Positions 42,382 through 50,684 of a stretch of 64,000 nucleotides of DNA are shown here, in pieces (position 1 is the stretch's first letter; each line of letters opens with the position of its first letter). The position numbers and the translations under genes were made by a program. The notes under the pieces were generated by a model, which searched no databases, had not been told where the DNA came from, and saw only the letters and a list, made by a program, of their open reading frames with translations. Origin of the DNA: an uncultured Oscillospiraceae bacterium (GTDB taxonomy: Bacteria > Bacillota > Clostridia > Oscillospirales > Ruminococcaceae). The stretch covers positions 118,051-182,050 of the forward strand of contig UQGL01000001.1 of the NCBI GenBank assembly GCA_900540595.1, in the 5' to 3' direction.

Positions 42382-43224
42382 ATGGCAAACGCGCTGACGG
42401 ATTTTACAAAGAAACGCGAATTTCTGGTGTGCATGGACTCCGACGGCTGCGTGATGAACACAGTGCGCATCAAGCATACAACGGTCATGTGCCCGGAGCT
42501 TATCCGTGTTTTTGCGCTGGATGAGCAGGCAGATTTTATCACCGCTGCATGGGACGAAATCAACCTGCACACGATCACCCGCGGGATCTCCCGGTTTGAG
42601 AGTGTGCGGCTGGTGTTTGACCGGCTGAAGAACCGCGGCATCGAGATCCCCGGCAGCGAGGACATTGCCGCCTGGGTGGACACCGCGACCGAGCTTTCCA
42701 CGGCCAGCCTGCAGCGGGAGCTGCAAAAGACCGGCAGTCTGGCCCTGCGCAAGCTGCAGGAGTGGAACAATGCCTGCAACCGCCGCATTCAGGCGCTGGA
42801 GCCTACCTTTGAGCCGTTCCCCGGTGTGGAGGAAAGCCTGCGCCAGCTGCACGCCGTGGCCGATGTGGCCGTTGTCAGCGCCGCCAACGAGAGCGCCATC
42901 GCCAGTGAGTGGAAGCGCTACGGTCTGGCCCGCCATGCGGATGTCATCTTCGGGCAGGAGGTGGGCAGCAAGGCAAACTCCATCGCCACGATGCTGGCCT
43001 GCGGCTATGAGAGCCGCAAGGTCATGATGGTGGGCGACGCTATGGGCGATGCTCAGGCTGCCGCGGCCAACGGTGTTGCCTTTGTGCCGATCCTGCCGGG
43101 GCGTGAGGCTGCCAGCTGGCGCCGCCTGCAGGAGGAGGCCCTGCCCAAGCTGCTGCACGGCACCTTCAGCCCCGCCTATCAGGCCGAACTGATCGCCGCA
43201 CTGCGCAGCGCTTTGCATGGATAA
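42382..43224 (+). CDS. HAD-superfamily protein
   Basis: A 280-residue HAD-fold protein. Motif I is VCMDSDGCVMNT (DxDGC rather than DxDGT), followed by a large helical cap (about 35-140), motif II VAVVSAANES and motif IV VMMVGDAMGDAQAAAANG. The catalytic aspartates are kept, so it is probably an active phosphatase. Substrate unknown. GAGGG lies before the ATG. It has its own promoter and terminator, so it is monocistronic. Confidence 0.85.
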   Translation: MANALTDFTKKREFLVCMDSDGCVMNTVRIKHTTVMCPELIRVFALDEQADFITAAWDEINLHTITRGISRFESVRLVFDRLKNRGIEIPGSEDIAAWVDTATELSTASLQRELQKTGSLALRKLQEWNNACNRRIQALEPTFEPFPGVEESLRQLHAVADVAVVSAANESAIASEWKRYGLARHADVIFGQEVGSKANSIATMLACGYESRKVMMVGDAMGDAQAAAANGVAFVPILPGREAASWRRLQEEALPKLLHGTFSPAYQAELIAALRSALHG

Positions 43225-43243
43225 ACCAAATACGCCAAATTTC

Positions 43244-43275
43244 GCGCCGTCACTCTTGTGACGGCGCTTTATTTA
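43244..43275 (+). terminator. Terminator after the HAD gene
   Basis: GCGCCGTCAC (43244-43253) pairs with GTGACGGCGC (43258-43267), loop TCTT, tail TTTATTTA. Confidence 0.9.
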
Positions 43276-43284
43276 TGGTATACT
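43256..43284 (+). promoter_or_regulatory. Promoter of the aromatic amino acid cluster
   Basis: TTGTGA (43256-43261), 17-bp spacer, extended -10 TGGTATACT (43276-43284). The -35 lies inside the right arm of the upstream terminator hairpin. Confidence 0.6.
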
Positions 43285-43332
43285 GACTATGATTATCTGT
43301 ATAAATAAACAGCGCGTGTCATGCTGATGCAC

Positions 43333-43412
43333 CGTAGGGGCGGGGCTCTGCTCCGCCCGTGGCACTTTGCGCTGCCGTAAACGGCCTAGGCGGAGCAGAG
43401 CCCTACCCCTGC
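43333..43412. repeat. 80-bp palindromic element, family B copy 2
   Basis: Begins CGTAGGGGCGGGGCTCTGC and ends GCAGAGCCCTACCCCTGC. It lies in the leader of pheA. Confidence 0.8.
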
Positions 43413-43458
43413 CGCGATGCGGAAATGCAAAATTCATCTGGGAAAAGGAGCCTCGTGT

Positions 43459-44565
43459 ATGGACTTATTACAGCAGGCCCGGGCAGAGATCGATGCTGTT
43501 GACGCGGAGATGGCCGCGCTGTTTGAGCGGCGGATGCGCGCGGTGGCTGATGTGGCGCGCTATAAGGCCGAGACCGGCAAGCCGGTGTTTGACGCTGCGC
43601 GTGAGGCGGCTGTGCTGGATAAAAATGCGGCCCGCATCACCGATGAGACGCTGCGCCCTTACTATCGCGCTTTTTTGAATGATGCGATGGCCGTTTCCCG
43701 CGCGTATCAGCGCGCGCGCCTTGGCCGCGACACCGCCGCCTATCAGGGGGTGCCCGGCGCATGGAGCCAGATTGCATTGCAGCGCCTGTTCCCCTTTGCG
43801 CGGCAGACGGCCTGCACCACCTGGGGCGAGGTCTTTGATGCTGTGCAGAGCGGAGATGCGCAATTCGGCGTACTTCCGTTTGAAAACTCCAATGCGGGCG
43901 ATGTGTCCACTGTGCTGGATCTGCTGTACACCCACCCGGACATCATCATCTCCCGCATGTGTGATTTGCCCATCCGGCAGGATCTGCTGGCGGTGCCGGG
44001 GGCAACGCTGCAGACCATCCGCACGGTCGTCAGCCATCCGCAGGCGCTGGCCCAGAGCAGCGTTTTCGTGCAGCAGCACGGCTTTAAAACCGGCACATGG
44101 GGCAACACGGCCGATGCCGCCCGCCATGTGGCGGAGCTGAAGGACCCGACCGTAGCGGCCATAGCCAGTGCAGAGACTGCCGGCTTATATGGTCTGCAGA
44201 TCCTCTGCGCAGGCATCAACGCCGACGGCGACAACACGACCCGGTTCATCGTGATCGAGCGCAGCCCGGAGCCGCCGGTCATGACCGGGCAGGGCCAGCG
44301 GCTGGCGCTGCTGTTTACGGCGCGTCACAAGCCGGGTCAGCTGGCCGCTGCGCTGGACCGGATCGGCGCAGGGGGCTTTAATATGGAGTGCATCAAGAGC
44401 CGTCCCCTGCCCCATGTTCCGTTTGAATATTATTTCTATGTACAGCTTGTCTGCCCGGCAGACAGCAGCGGCGCAGCATGTCAGGCGTTGCTGGACACGC
44501 TGACCTCTGTTTGCAGCACCCTGCGGCTGCTGGGTGCCTTCACCCTTGACGGTACGGAGAAATAA
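43459..44565 (+). CDS. pheA: Chorismate mutase / prephenate dehydratase (P-protein)
   Basis: Bifunctional enzyme turning chorismate into phenylpyruvate. The 368-residue protein has an AroQ-type mutase domain (about 1-85, LLQQARAEIDAVDAEMAALFERRM), a prephenate dehydratase domain (about 95-275, YQGVPGAWSQIAL, FGVLPFENSNAG, and TTRFIVIER near the end) and a C-terminal ACT domain (ARHKPGQLAAALDRIGAGGFNMECIKSRP) for Phe feedback. AAAGGAG lies 8 bases before the ATG at 43459. First gene of the cluster. Confidence 0.95.
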   Translation: MDLLQQARAEIDAVDAEMAALFERRMRAVADVARYKAETGKPVFDAAREAAVLDKNAARITDETLRPYYRAFLNDAMAVSRAYQRARLGRDTAAYQGVPGAWSQIALQRLFPFARQTACTTWGEVFDAVQSGDAQFGVLPFENSNAGDVSTVLDLLYTHPDIIISRMCDLPIRQDLLAVPGATLQTIRTVVSHPQALAQSSVFVQQHGFKTGTWGNTADAARHVAELKDPTVAAIASAETAGLYGLQILCAGINADGDNTTRFIVIERSPEPPVMTGQGQRLALLFTARHKPGQLAAALDRIGAGGFNMECIKSRPLPHVPFEYYFYVQLVCPADSSGAACQALLDTLTSVCSTLRLLGAFTLDGTEK

Positions 44566-44568
44566 GCC

Positions 44569-45615
44569 ATGAAAAAGGATGTGCGAAGCATGAAACTGAC
44601 GATGCAGCTTAAAAGCCGCAGCTATGATATTATTTTGAAGGCCGGATGTCTGGCCAACCTCCACCAGTTCACAAATGTGCAGCACCGCAAGGTCTTTGTG
44701 CTGACGGATTCCGGTGTGCCCGCCGCGTATGCGCAGACGGTAGCGGCCCAATGCCCGGAGGCCACGGTCTATACCATCCCGCAGGGCGAGGGCAGCAAAT
44801 GCCTCAAGGTCTATGGGCAGGTGCTGCAGGCCATGCTGGCGTTCGGCATGGACCGCAAGGATTTGCTGGTCGCCGTGGGCGGCGGCGTTGTGGGGGATCT
44901 GGGCGGCTTCTGCGCCGCAAGCTATATGCGCGGCATCGACTTTGTGAACTGCCCCACGACCGTGCTGGCGCAGGTGGATTCCTCCATCGGCGGCAAGACG
45001 GCGATTGATCTGGGCGAGACGAAGAACATCGTTGGCGCGTTCTGGCAGCCGAAGGTCGTGCTGGTGGATTTTGATACGCTGAAAACGCTGCCCCGCCGTC
45101 AGGTGGTCAACGGTCTGGCGGAGGCCCTGAAAACCGGCCTGATCGGGGACCCGCAGCTCTTTGCGCTGTTTGAGTGCGAGCATCCCGAGGAAAACATCGA
45201 GCAGATCGTCTACCGCAGCCTGAAATTCAAGAAAAAGATCGTGGAGCAGGACGAGCGCGAGGGCAGCGTGCGTGCCTGCTTGAACTTCGGCCACACCATC
45301 GGCCACGGCATTGAGGCAGTGCGCGGTGTGCGCGGCCGCCGCACGACCGGCCTGTACCACGGCGAGTGCGTGGCGCTGGGCATGCTGCCGATGATCGAGG
45401 ACAATGCGCTGCTCAAGCGCACCCGTGCCATCTACCGCACGCTGGGCCTGCCCACCCGTGCCGGTGCCAACCGGGAAAAGGTGCTGGCCTACATGCAGCA
45501 CGACAAAAAGACCAGCGGCGATCATATCACGGTCATCAAGTGCCCCGGTCTTGGCTGCTGGCGCGCCGATAAGCTGCCGATGACCGAATTGCCGGGCTTG
45601 CTTGGGTTAGAATGA
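44569..45615 (+). CDS. aroB: 3-dehydroquinate synthase
   Basis: Second step of the shikimate pathway (DAHP to 3-dehydroquinate), NAD and metal dependent. The 348-residue protein shows GGGVVGDLGGFCAASYMRGI, PTTVLAQVDSSIGGKTAIDL and the metal ligands in LNFGHTIGHGIEA and YHGECVALGM. The start at 44569 is 3 bp after the pheA stop; an alternative ATG at 44590 with AAAAAGGA upstream would remove seven residues and is equally possible. Confidence 0.96.
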   Translation: MKKDVRSMKLTMQLKSRSYDIILKAGCLANLHQFTNVQHRKVFVLTDSGVPAAYAQTVAAQCPEATVYTIPQGEGSKCLKVYGQVLQAMLAFGMDRKDLLVAVGGGVVGDLGGFCAASYMRGIDFVNCPTTVLAQVDSSIGGKTAIDLGETKNIVGAFWQPKVVLVDFDTLKTLPRRQVVNGLAEALKTGLIGDPQLFALFECEHPEENIEQIVYRSLKFKKKIVEQDEREGSVRACLNFGHTIGHGIEAVRGVRGRRTTGLYHGECVALGMLPMIEDNALLKRTRAIYRTLGLPTRAGANREKVLAYMQHDKKTSGDHITVIKCPGLGCWRADKLPMTELPGLLGLE

Positions 45616-45622
45616 ACCTCTG

Positions 45623-45656
45623 CAGGGGCGGATGCCCGCATCGACCCCTACCACAA
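45623..45656. repeat. Short palindromic element, family D
   Basis: GCAGGGGCGGATGCCCGCATCGACCCCTACC after the aroB stop: imperfect hairpin of the GTAGGGGC type, next to a family B copy. Confidence 0.5.
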
Positions 45657-45663
45657 CGATAAC

Positions 45664-45743
45664 GTAGGGGCGAGGTTCTACTCCGCCCGTGGAACTTTGC
45701 CCTGCCGCAGGCGGGCACGGGCGGAGCAGAGCCCCGCCCCTAC
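45664..45743. repeat. 80-bp palindromic element, family B copy 3
   Basis: Begins GTAGGGGCGAGGTTCTACTC and ends GAGCAGAGCCCCGCCCCTAC. It lies between aroB and aroC and fills this gap. Confidence 0.8.
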
Positions 45744-45765
45744 TGAGATATTTAAGTGAACGACT

Positions 45766-46878
45766 ATGAAAAACACCTTTGGAAATACCGTCAGCATGAC
45801 GATTTTTGGCGAGAGCCATGGCCCGGCGGTCGGTGCGGTGCTGGATGGACTGGCAGCGGGGCTGCCGGTGGATGAGGCTGCCATCGCGGCCGCCATGGAC
45901 CGCCGCCGTGCCCGGGGCGATGGGCTTTCCACCGCCCGGACCGAGGCGGACGCCGTGGAGTTTCTCTCCGGCGTGTACAACGGACGCACGACCGGCACCG
46001 CAGTTACCCTGATGATCCGCAATCTGAACACCCGCAGCGGCGACTATGCCAAAACAGCCGACCTGCTGCGCCCCGGCCACGCCGACTACACGGCCTACGC
46101 CAAGTATGAGGGCTTTCAGGATGCACGCGGCGGCGGGCATTTCTCCGGCCGCATCACGGCGGCCAGCGTGGCAGCGGGTACGATCTGTGAGACCGTGCTG
46201 AACAGTCTGGGCGTAAAGGTCTACACCCACATTGCCGAGTGCGCGGGCGTCAAGGACGCCCCGCTTTCGAGTGCGGCGGGCCTTGTGATGCCCGCGCCGC
46301 AGCCCGGGCATTTTGCCCTGCTGGACCCGGCAAAGGAGGAGCCGATGCAGGCTGCCATCCGCGCGGCGGGCAGCGAGGGCGACAGCGTGGGCGGCATTCT
46401 TGAGACGGTTGTGACCGGGCTGCCCGCCGGTATCGGCGAGCCGTGGTTTGACAGTGTCGAGAGTGAGCTGGCCCACCTGATGTTTGCCATTCCCGCCTGT
46501 AAAGGCATTGAGTTCGGCGCGGGGTTCGGCTTTGCCGCCCTGCGCGGCAGTGAGGCCAACGACCCGTTCACGATGCGCGGCGGCGAGATCGCCACCGCTA
46601 CCAACAAAAACGGCGGTGTGAACGGCGGCATCACCAACGGCATGCCCCTTGTGTTCCGCACCGTGCTCAAACCCACGCCGAGCATCTATAAAGAACAGCA
46701 TACCGTTGATTATATCAGCAGACAGGATGCGGAGCTGCAGATCAAGGGCCGCCATGACCCCTGCATTGTGCCCCGCGCCGCCGTGGTGCAGAACACCCTG
46801 ACGGCCTTCGGCCTGCTGGATCTGCTGACCGTGCGCTACGGCACCCTTGCCCAGAAGCACGGCCTTCCCCAAGCGTAA
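45766..46878 (+). CDS. aroC: Chorismate synthase
   Basis: Last shikimate step, EPSP to chorismate, needing reduced FMN. The 370-residue protein has FGESHGPAVGAVLDGLAAGLPVD, MDRRRARGDGLSTARTE, RPGHADYTAYAKYEGFQDARGGGHFSGRITA and FKPTPSI-type C-terminal motifs (VLKPTPSIYKEQ). The ribosome site is weak (AAGTGA), perhaps because of the repeat insertion upstream. Confidence 0.97.
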   Translation: MKNTFGNTVSMTIFGESHGPAVGAVLDGLAAGLPVDEAAIAAAMDRRRARGDGLSTARTEADAVEFLSGVYNGRTTGTAVTLMIRNLNTRSGDYAKTADLLRPGHADYTAYAKYEGFQDARGGGHFSGRITAASVAAGTICETVLNSLGVKVYTHIAECAGVKDAPLSSAAGLVMPAPQPGHFALLDPAKEEPMQAAIRAAGSEGDSVGGILETVVTGLPAGIGEPWFDSVESELAHLMFAIPACKGIEFGAGFGFAALRGSEANDPFTMRGGEIATATNKNGGVNGGITNGMPLVFRTVLKPTPSIYKEQHTVDYISRQDAELQIKGRHDPCIVPRAAVVQNTLTAFGLLDLLTVRYGTLAQKHGLPQA

Positions 46879-46896
46879 AACAGGAGGTGAAAAACC

Positions 46897-48156
46897 ATGC
46901 AGCAACCACTGTACGGACTCATCGGCGGTAAGCTGGGCCACAGCTACTCCAAGATCATTCATGAGCAGATCGCGGATTACACCTACGACCTGCTCCCCCT
47001 GCCCACCGAGGCAGAGGCCCGCAGCTTTATGCAGGCGCGTGCATTTACGGCAATCAATGTGACGATACCGTATAAGCAGCTCGTCATCCCCTATTGCGAT
47101 GTGGTGGACCCTAAGGCAAAGGCCATCGGCGCGGTGAATACCATCGTGAACCGGGACGGAAGGCTGTACGGCTACAACACTGACTATGCGGGCTTTTCCT
47201 ATCTGGCCAAGGCCCACGGCGTGGATTTTGCGGACAAAACGGTGCTGATCCTCGGCACCGGCGGCACCCATTCCACGGTCGCGGCGGTCTGCCGGGACGG
47301 CGGTGCGCGGGAGATCCTGACGGCCAGCCGCACCGGGCGGGACGGCGCACTGCTCTACAGCGAGGCGATGCACCGCCGCGATGTGCAGATCATCATCAAC
47401 ACAACGCCCTGCGGCATGTACCCCAATGTGGGCCAGTGCCTCATCGACCCCAAGGCGTTCCCCCGGCTGGAGGCCGTGCTGGATGTGGTGTACAACCCCT
47501 TCCGCACCGAGCTTTTGCTGCGGGCTGAGGACTGCGGCGTGACCGCTGCGGGCGGCTTTGAGATGCTGGTGGCGCAGGCTGTGTTTGCCGCCGAGCATTT
47601 TACCGGCAGCACGCTGGACACCGACACCCTGATCCCGACCATCAGCCGCCGCCTGCGCCACCAGCTGGCGAATGTCTCCCTCATCGGGATGCCGGGCTGC
47701 GGGAAATCTACGGTGGGCGCGGCACTGGCCAAGAGGCTGGATAAGCGGTTTGTCGATCTGGATGCCGAGATCGAGCGCCGGACCGGGCATAATATCCCCG
47801 ACATCTTTGCCGAGGAGGGCGAGGAGGCGTTCCGCCGCTATGAGGCGGAGGTGCTGGCCGAGGTTGCCAAGGGCAACAGTCAGGTCATTGCCTGCGGCGG
47901 CGGGGTCGTCAAGAACCCGGCCAACAGCCGTGCCCTGCGCCAGAACGGCCCTGTGCTGTGGGTGCGCCGCCCGCTGAGCCGTCTGGCGACCCGCGGGCGT
48001 CCCCTCTCGAAGGGCGGGGAGGCCCTCAGGCAGATGGAGGCAGAGCGCACGCCGCTCTACACCGCCGCCGCCACGGCAGAGCTTGAAAACAACGCCACCC
48101 TGACCGAAGCCGTGGACAAAGCAGTAGAATTGTTTGAAGCGGATGAGACGCTGTAA
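46897..48156 (+). CDS. Shikimate dehydrogenase - shikimate kinase fusion
   Basis: A 419-residue bifunctional protein. Residues 1-250 are AroE-like: LIGGKLGHSYSKIIH, the catalytic Lys 60 in NVTIPYKQLV, GAVNTIV, NTDYAGF (Asp 96) and the NADP loop LGTGGTHSTV at 119-128. Residues 258-419 are AroK-like: P-loop GMPGCGKST (264-272), FVDLDAEIERRTG, CGGGVV and RGRPLS lid. The enzymes catalyse consecutive-but-one steps (3-dehydroshikimate to shikimate to shikimate 3-phosphate). GGAGGTG precedes the ATG. No frameshift is needed, so the fusion is real in this sequence. Confidence 0.95.
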   Translation: MQQPLYGLIGGKLGHSYSKIIHEQIADYTYDLLPLPTEAEARSFMQARAFTAINVTIPYKQLVIPYCDVVDPKAKAIGAVNTIVNRDGRLYGYNTDYAGFSYLAKAHGVDFADKTVLILGTGGTHSTVAAVCRDGGAREILTASRTGRDGALLYSEAMHRRDVQIIINTTPCGMYPNVGQCLIDPKAFPRLEAVLDVVYNPFRTELLLRAEDCGVTAAGGFEMLVAQAVFAAEHFTGSTLDTDTLIPTISRRLRHQLANVSLIGMPGCGKSTVGAALAKRLDKRFVDLDAEIERRTGHNIPDIFAEEGEEAFRRYEAEVLAEVAKGNSQVIACGGGVVKNPANSRALRQNGPVLWVRRPLSRLATRGRPLSKGGEALRQMEAERTPLYTAAATAELENNATLTEAVDKAVELFEADETL

Positions 48157-48296
48157 AAGCCTTCCCCCGAGGGGGAAGGTGGCGCGAAGCGCCGGATGAG
48201 GGCAAAGTTTATGTGGCCTGCCGTGAAAAAGCAGTATTTGTAAGGCTTGCCCTCATCAGTCCGCTGCGGCGGACAGCTTCCCCCGAGGGGGAAGCC
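48157..48296. repeat. Palindromic intergenic element, family A copy 5
   Basis: AAGCCTTCCCCCGAGGGGGAAGG at the left and AGCTTCCCCCGAGGGGGAAGC at the right, with GATGAGGG/CCCTCATC arms. It lies directly after the aroE/K stop, between two parts of the aromatic cluster. Confidence 0.85.
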
Positions 48297-48343
48297 AAAG
48301 GTTTGTTTTATAGAGAAAAAGTATATAAGAAAGAGGTTCACCC

Positions 48344-49360
48344 ATGATTATTTCTACCAAAAAGGGGACGCCGCAGGTCGAGCTGGACCGCATCGTTGAT
48401 AATTTTGAGAAGCAGGGCCTGTCGGTCACCCTGATCCGCGGTACCGACTACAATGTCTTTGGCCTTGTCGGTGATACGACTAAAATCGCCGAGAAGGATG
48501 TGCTGGCCAACCCCTGGGTCGAGAATGTGACCCGTGTGTCTGCACCCTACAAGCGCGCAAACCGCCTGTTCCACCCTGCGGATACCGTGGTGGATGTCAA
48601 CGGCGTCAAGATCGGCGGCAGTGCCCCCATCGCCGTTATGGCAGGCCCCTGCAGCATCGAGGGCGAGGCGCACACCATCGCAATGGCGCAGGCTGTCAAG
48701 GCGGGCGGCGCCAACTTCCTGCGCGGCGGCGCTTACAAGCCCCGCACCAGCCCATACTCCTTTCAGGGCCTTGGCACCGAGGGAATTCTCGACATGGTCA
48801 AGGCGCGCGAGCTGACCGGCCTGCCCATCGTCAGCGAGCTGATGGACGAGGCCCATATTGATGAGTTTGAGCAGTATGTCGATGTCGTGCAGATCGGCGC
48901 ACGCAATATGCAGAACTTCCAGCTGCTGAAGGCGGTCGGCAAGATGCACAAGCCGGTCCTGCTCAAGCGCGGCCTTGCCAACACCATCGAGGAATGGATC
49001 ATGTCTGCCGAGTACATCATGGCCGGCGGCAATGAGAATGTCATCCTCTGTGAGCGCGGCATCCGCACCTTTGAGCGCGCGACCCGCAACACGCTGGACC
49101 TGTCCGCCGTGCCGGTCATCAAGGAAAAGACCCACCTGCCCATCATTGTGGACCCCAGCCATGCTACGGGCGATTATAAGTATATCGAGAGCATGGCGCT
49201 GGCCGCTGTCGCCGCCGGTGCCGACGGCCTTGAGATCGAGGTCCACAACGACCCGCCCCACGCCTGGAGCGACGGTGCCCAGTGCCTGAAGCCGGATAAG
49301 TTTGCCGAGGTCATCGCCAAATGCCGCAAGGTTGCCGCTGCCATCGGCCGGGAGATGTAA
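48344..49360 (+). CDS. aroF: 3-deoxy-7-phosphoheptulonate synthase (type I beta)
   Basis: First shikimate step, condensing PEP and erythrose 4-phosphate. The 338-residue protein has an N-terminal ferredoxin-like regulatory domain (about 1-70, the type expected to sense aromatic products) and the barrel domain VMAGPCSIEGEAHTIAMAQAVKAGGANFLRGGAYKPRTSPYSFQGLG, QIGARNMQNFQLL and DPSHATGDYKYI. AAGAGG lies before the ATG. Confidence 0.96.
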   Translation: MIISTKKGTPQVELDRIVDNFEKQGLSVTLIRGTDYNVFGLVGDTTKIAEKDVLANPWVENVTRVSAPYKRANRLFHPADTVVDVNGVKIGGSAPIAVMAGPCSIEGEAHTIAMAQAVKAGGANFLRGGAYKPRTSPYSFQGLGTEGILDMVKARELTGLPIVSELMDEAHIDEFEQYVDVVQIGARNMQNFQLLKAVGKMHKPVLLKRGLANTIEEWIMSAEYIMAGGNENVILCERGIRTFERATRNTLDLSAVPVIKEKTHLPIIVDPSHATGDYKYIESMALAAVAAGADGLEIEVHNDPPHAWSDGAQCLKPDKFAEVIAKCRKVAAAIGREM

Positions 49361-49361
49361 A

Positions 49362-50678
49362 TTGGACGCGAAGATTCATGTAAGCCGCCTTGGCGGCACG
49401 GCCACCGTGCCGCCGAGCAAAAGCGCGGCGCATCGTGCAGTGCTGTGCGCAGCCCTTGCGGATGGCACCAGCCATATTACGAATATTGAGTACAGCAAGG
49501 ACATCCGCGCGACGCTGGGCGCAGCAGCCCAGCTGGGCGCAAAGATCACCGAGGAGCCGCACTCCCTGACCATCAAGGGCCACGGCACGGCGGGCGGTTT
49601 TGTCACGGTGACGCGGCCGGTCTTTTGCAATGAGAGCGGCTCTACCCTGCGGTTTATGATCCCGCTGTTCAGCCTGACAGCCCAGAAGGTGCAGTTTACC
49701 GGCGCGGGGCGTCTGTTTGACCGCCCGCAGGCGGTGTACCAGATGCTGTTTGACCGGCAGGGCCTGCGCTTTGAGCAAAGCCCGGACGGCATCACGATCT
49801 TTGGGCGGCTGCGCCCCGGCGGGTTTACCCTGCCCGGCGATGTCTCGAGCCAGTTTATCAGCGGCCTGCTGTTTGCCGCGCCGCTGATGGAGTCCGAGAG
49901 CAGCATCGAGGTGCTGGCCCCCTATGAGAGCCATTCCTATGTAGATCTGACGCTGGATGCCATGCAGCAGTTCGGCGTCAAGGTATCGGCCCGCGCGCGC
50001 AAAAACGGCAGCATGATGTACCGTGTGGCTGCGCCCCAGCGGTATGTGGCCAGTGATTTTGCCGTGGAGGGCGACTACAGTCAGGCGGCGTTTCTGGCGG
50101 TGTTGGGCTGCGTGATCGGCGGCATCACGATCACGGGGCTGAACCCCGACAGCCAGCAGGGCGATAAGGTCATTCTGGACATTCTCAAGCGCTGCGGCGG
50201 CAAGTTCAAGCCCGTGGAAGGCGGCTACCACTTTGACCGCAGCCTGTTGAAGGCCACCGAGATCGACCTGGCGGACTGCCCCGATCTGGGACCCATCCTC
50301 TTTACGCTGGGCTGCTTCTGCAGCGGCGAGACGGTCATCCGCAACGCGGGACGGCTGCGCCTGAAGGAGTCCGACCGCATTGACGCGATGCGTGACGAGC
50401 TGCAGAAGATGGGCGCCCGCATTGATGTGGAGGGCGACAGCGTTCACATTCAGGGCGTGGCGCTCCATGCGCCCAACGCACCGCTGTCCGGCCATAACGA
50501 TCATCGCATTGTCATGGCGCTGGCCGTGGCAGCCATTGCCAGCGGTCTGCCTGCCCTGCTCTGCGGAGCGGAGGCCGTGGAAAAAAGCTGGCCCGCATTC
50601 TGGAATGTGCTGCGCAGCCTTGGTGCAAAAATCGAGCTGAGCAGCGACAGAAAAGAAGATTTTGACATAAAGGCGTGA
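49362..50678 (+). CDS. aroA: 3-phosphoshikimate 1-carboxyvinyltransferase (EPSP synthase)
   Basis: Sixth shikimate step. The 438-residue protein begins with a TTG at 49362 (DAKIHVSRLGGTATVPPSKSAAHRA), just past the aroF stop, with GGGAG 7 bases before it. Family motifs are PPSKSAAHRAVL, NESGSTLRFMIPLF, SSQFISGLLFAAPLM and GHNDHRIVMALAVAA. The glyphosate-loop region reads NESGSTLRF, close to class II enzymes. Confidence 0.95.
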   Translation: MDAKIHVSRLGGTATVPPSKSAAHRAVLCAALADGTSHITNIEYSKDIRATLGAAAQLGAKITEEPHSLTIKGHGTAGGFVTVTRPVFCNESGSTLRFMIPLFSLTAQKVQFTGAGRLFDRPQAVYQMLFDRQGLRFEQSPDGITIFGRLRPGGFTLPGDVSSQFISGLLFAAPLMESESSIEVLAPYESHSYVDLTLDAMQQFGVKVSARARKNGSMMYRVAAPQRYVASDFAVEGDYSQAAFLAVLGCVIGGITITGLNPDSQQGDKVILDILKRCGGKFKPVEGGYHFDRSLLKATEIDLADCPDLGPILFTLGCFCSGETVIRNAGRLRLKESDRIDAMRDELQKMGARIDVEGDSVHIQGVALHAPNAPLSGHNDHRIVMALAVAAIASGLPALLCGAEAVEKSWPAFWNVLRSLGAKIELSSDRKEDFDIKA

Positions 50679-50684
50679 TTTTAT

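Noticed and set aside
45607..47790. A 727-codon minus-strand open frame opposite aroC and aroE/K
   Set aside because: Both plus-strand genes are certain from catalytic motifs; the antisense frame is a by-product of GC-rich third positions.
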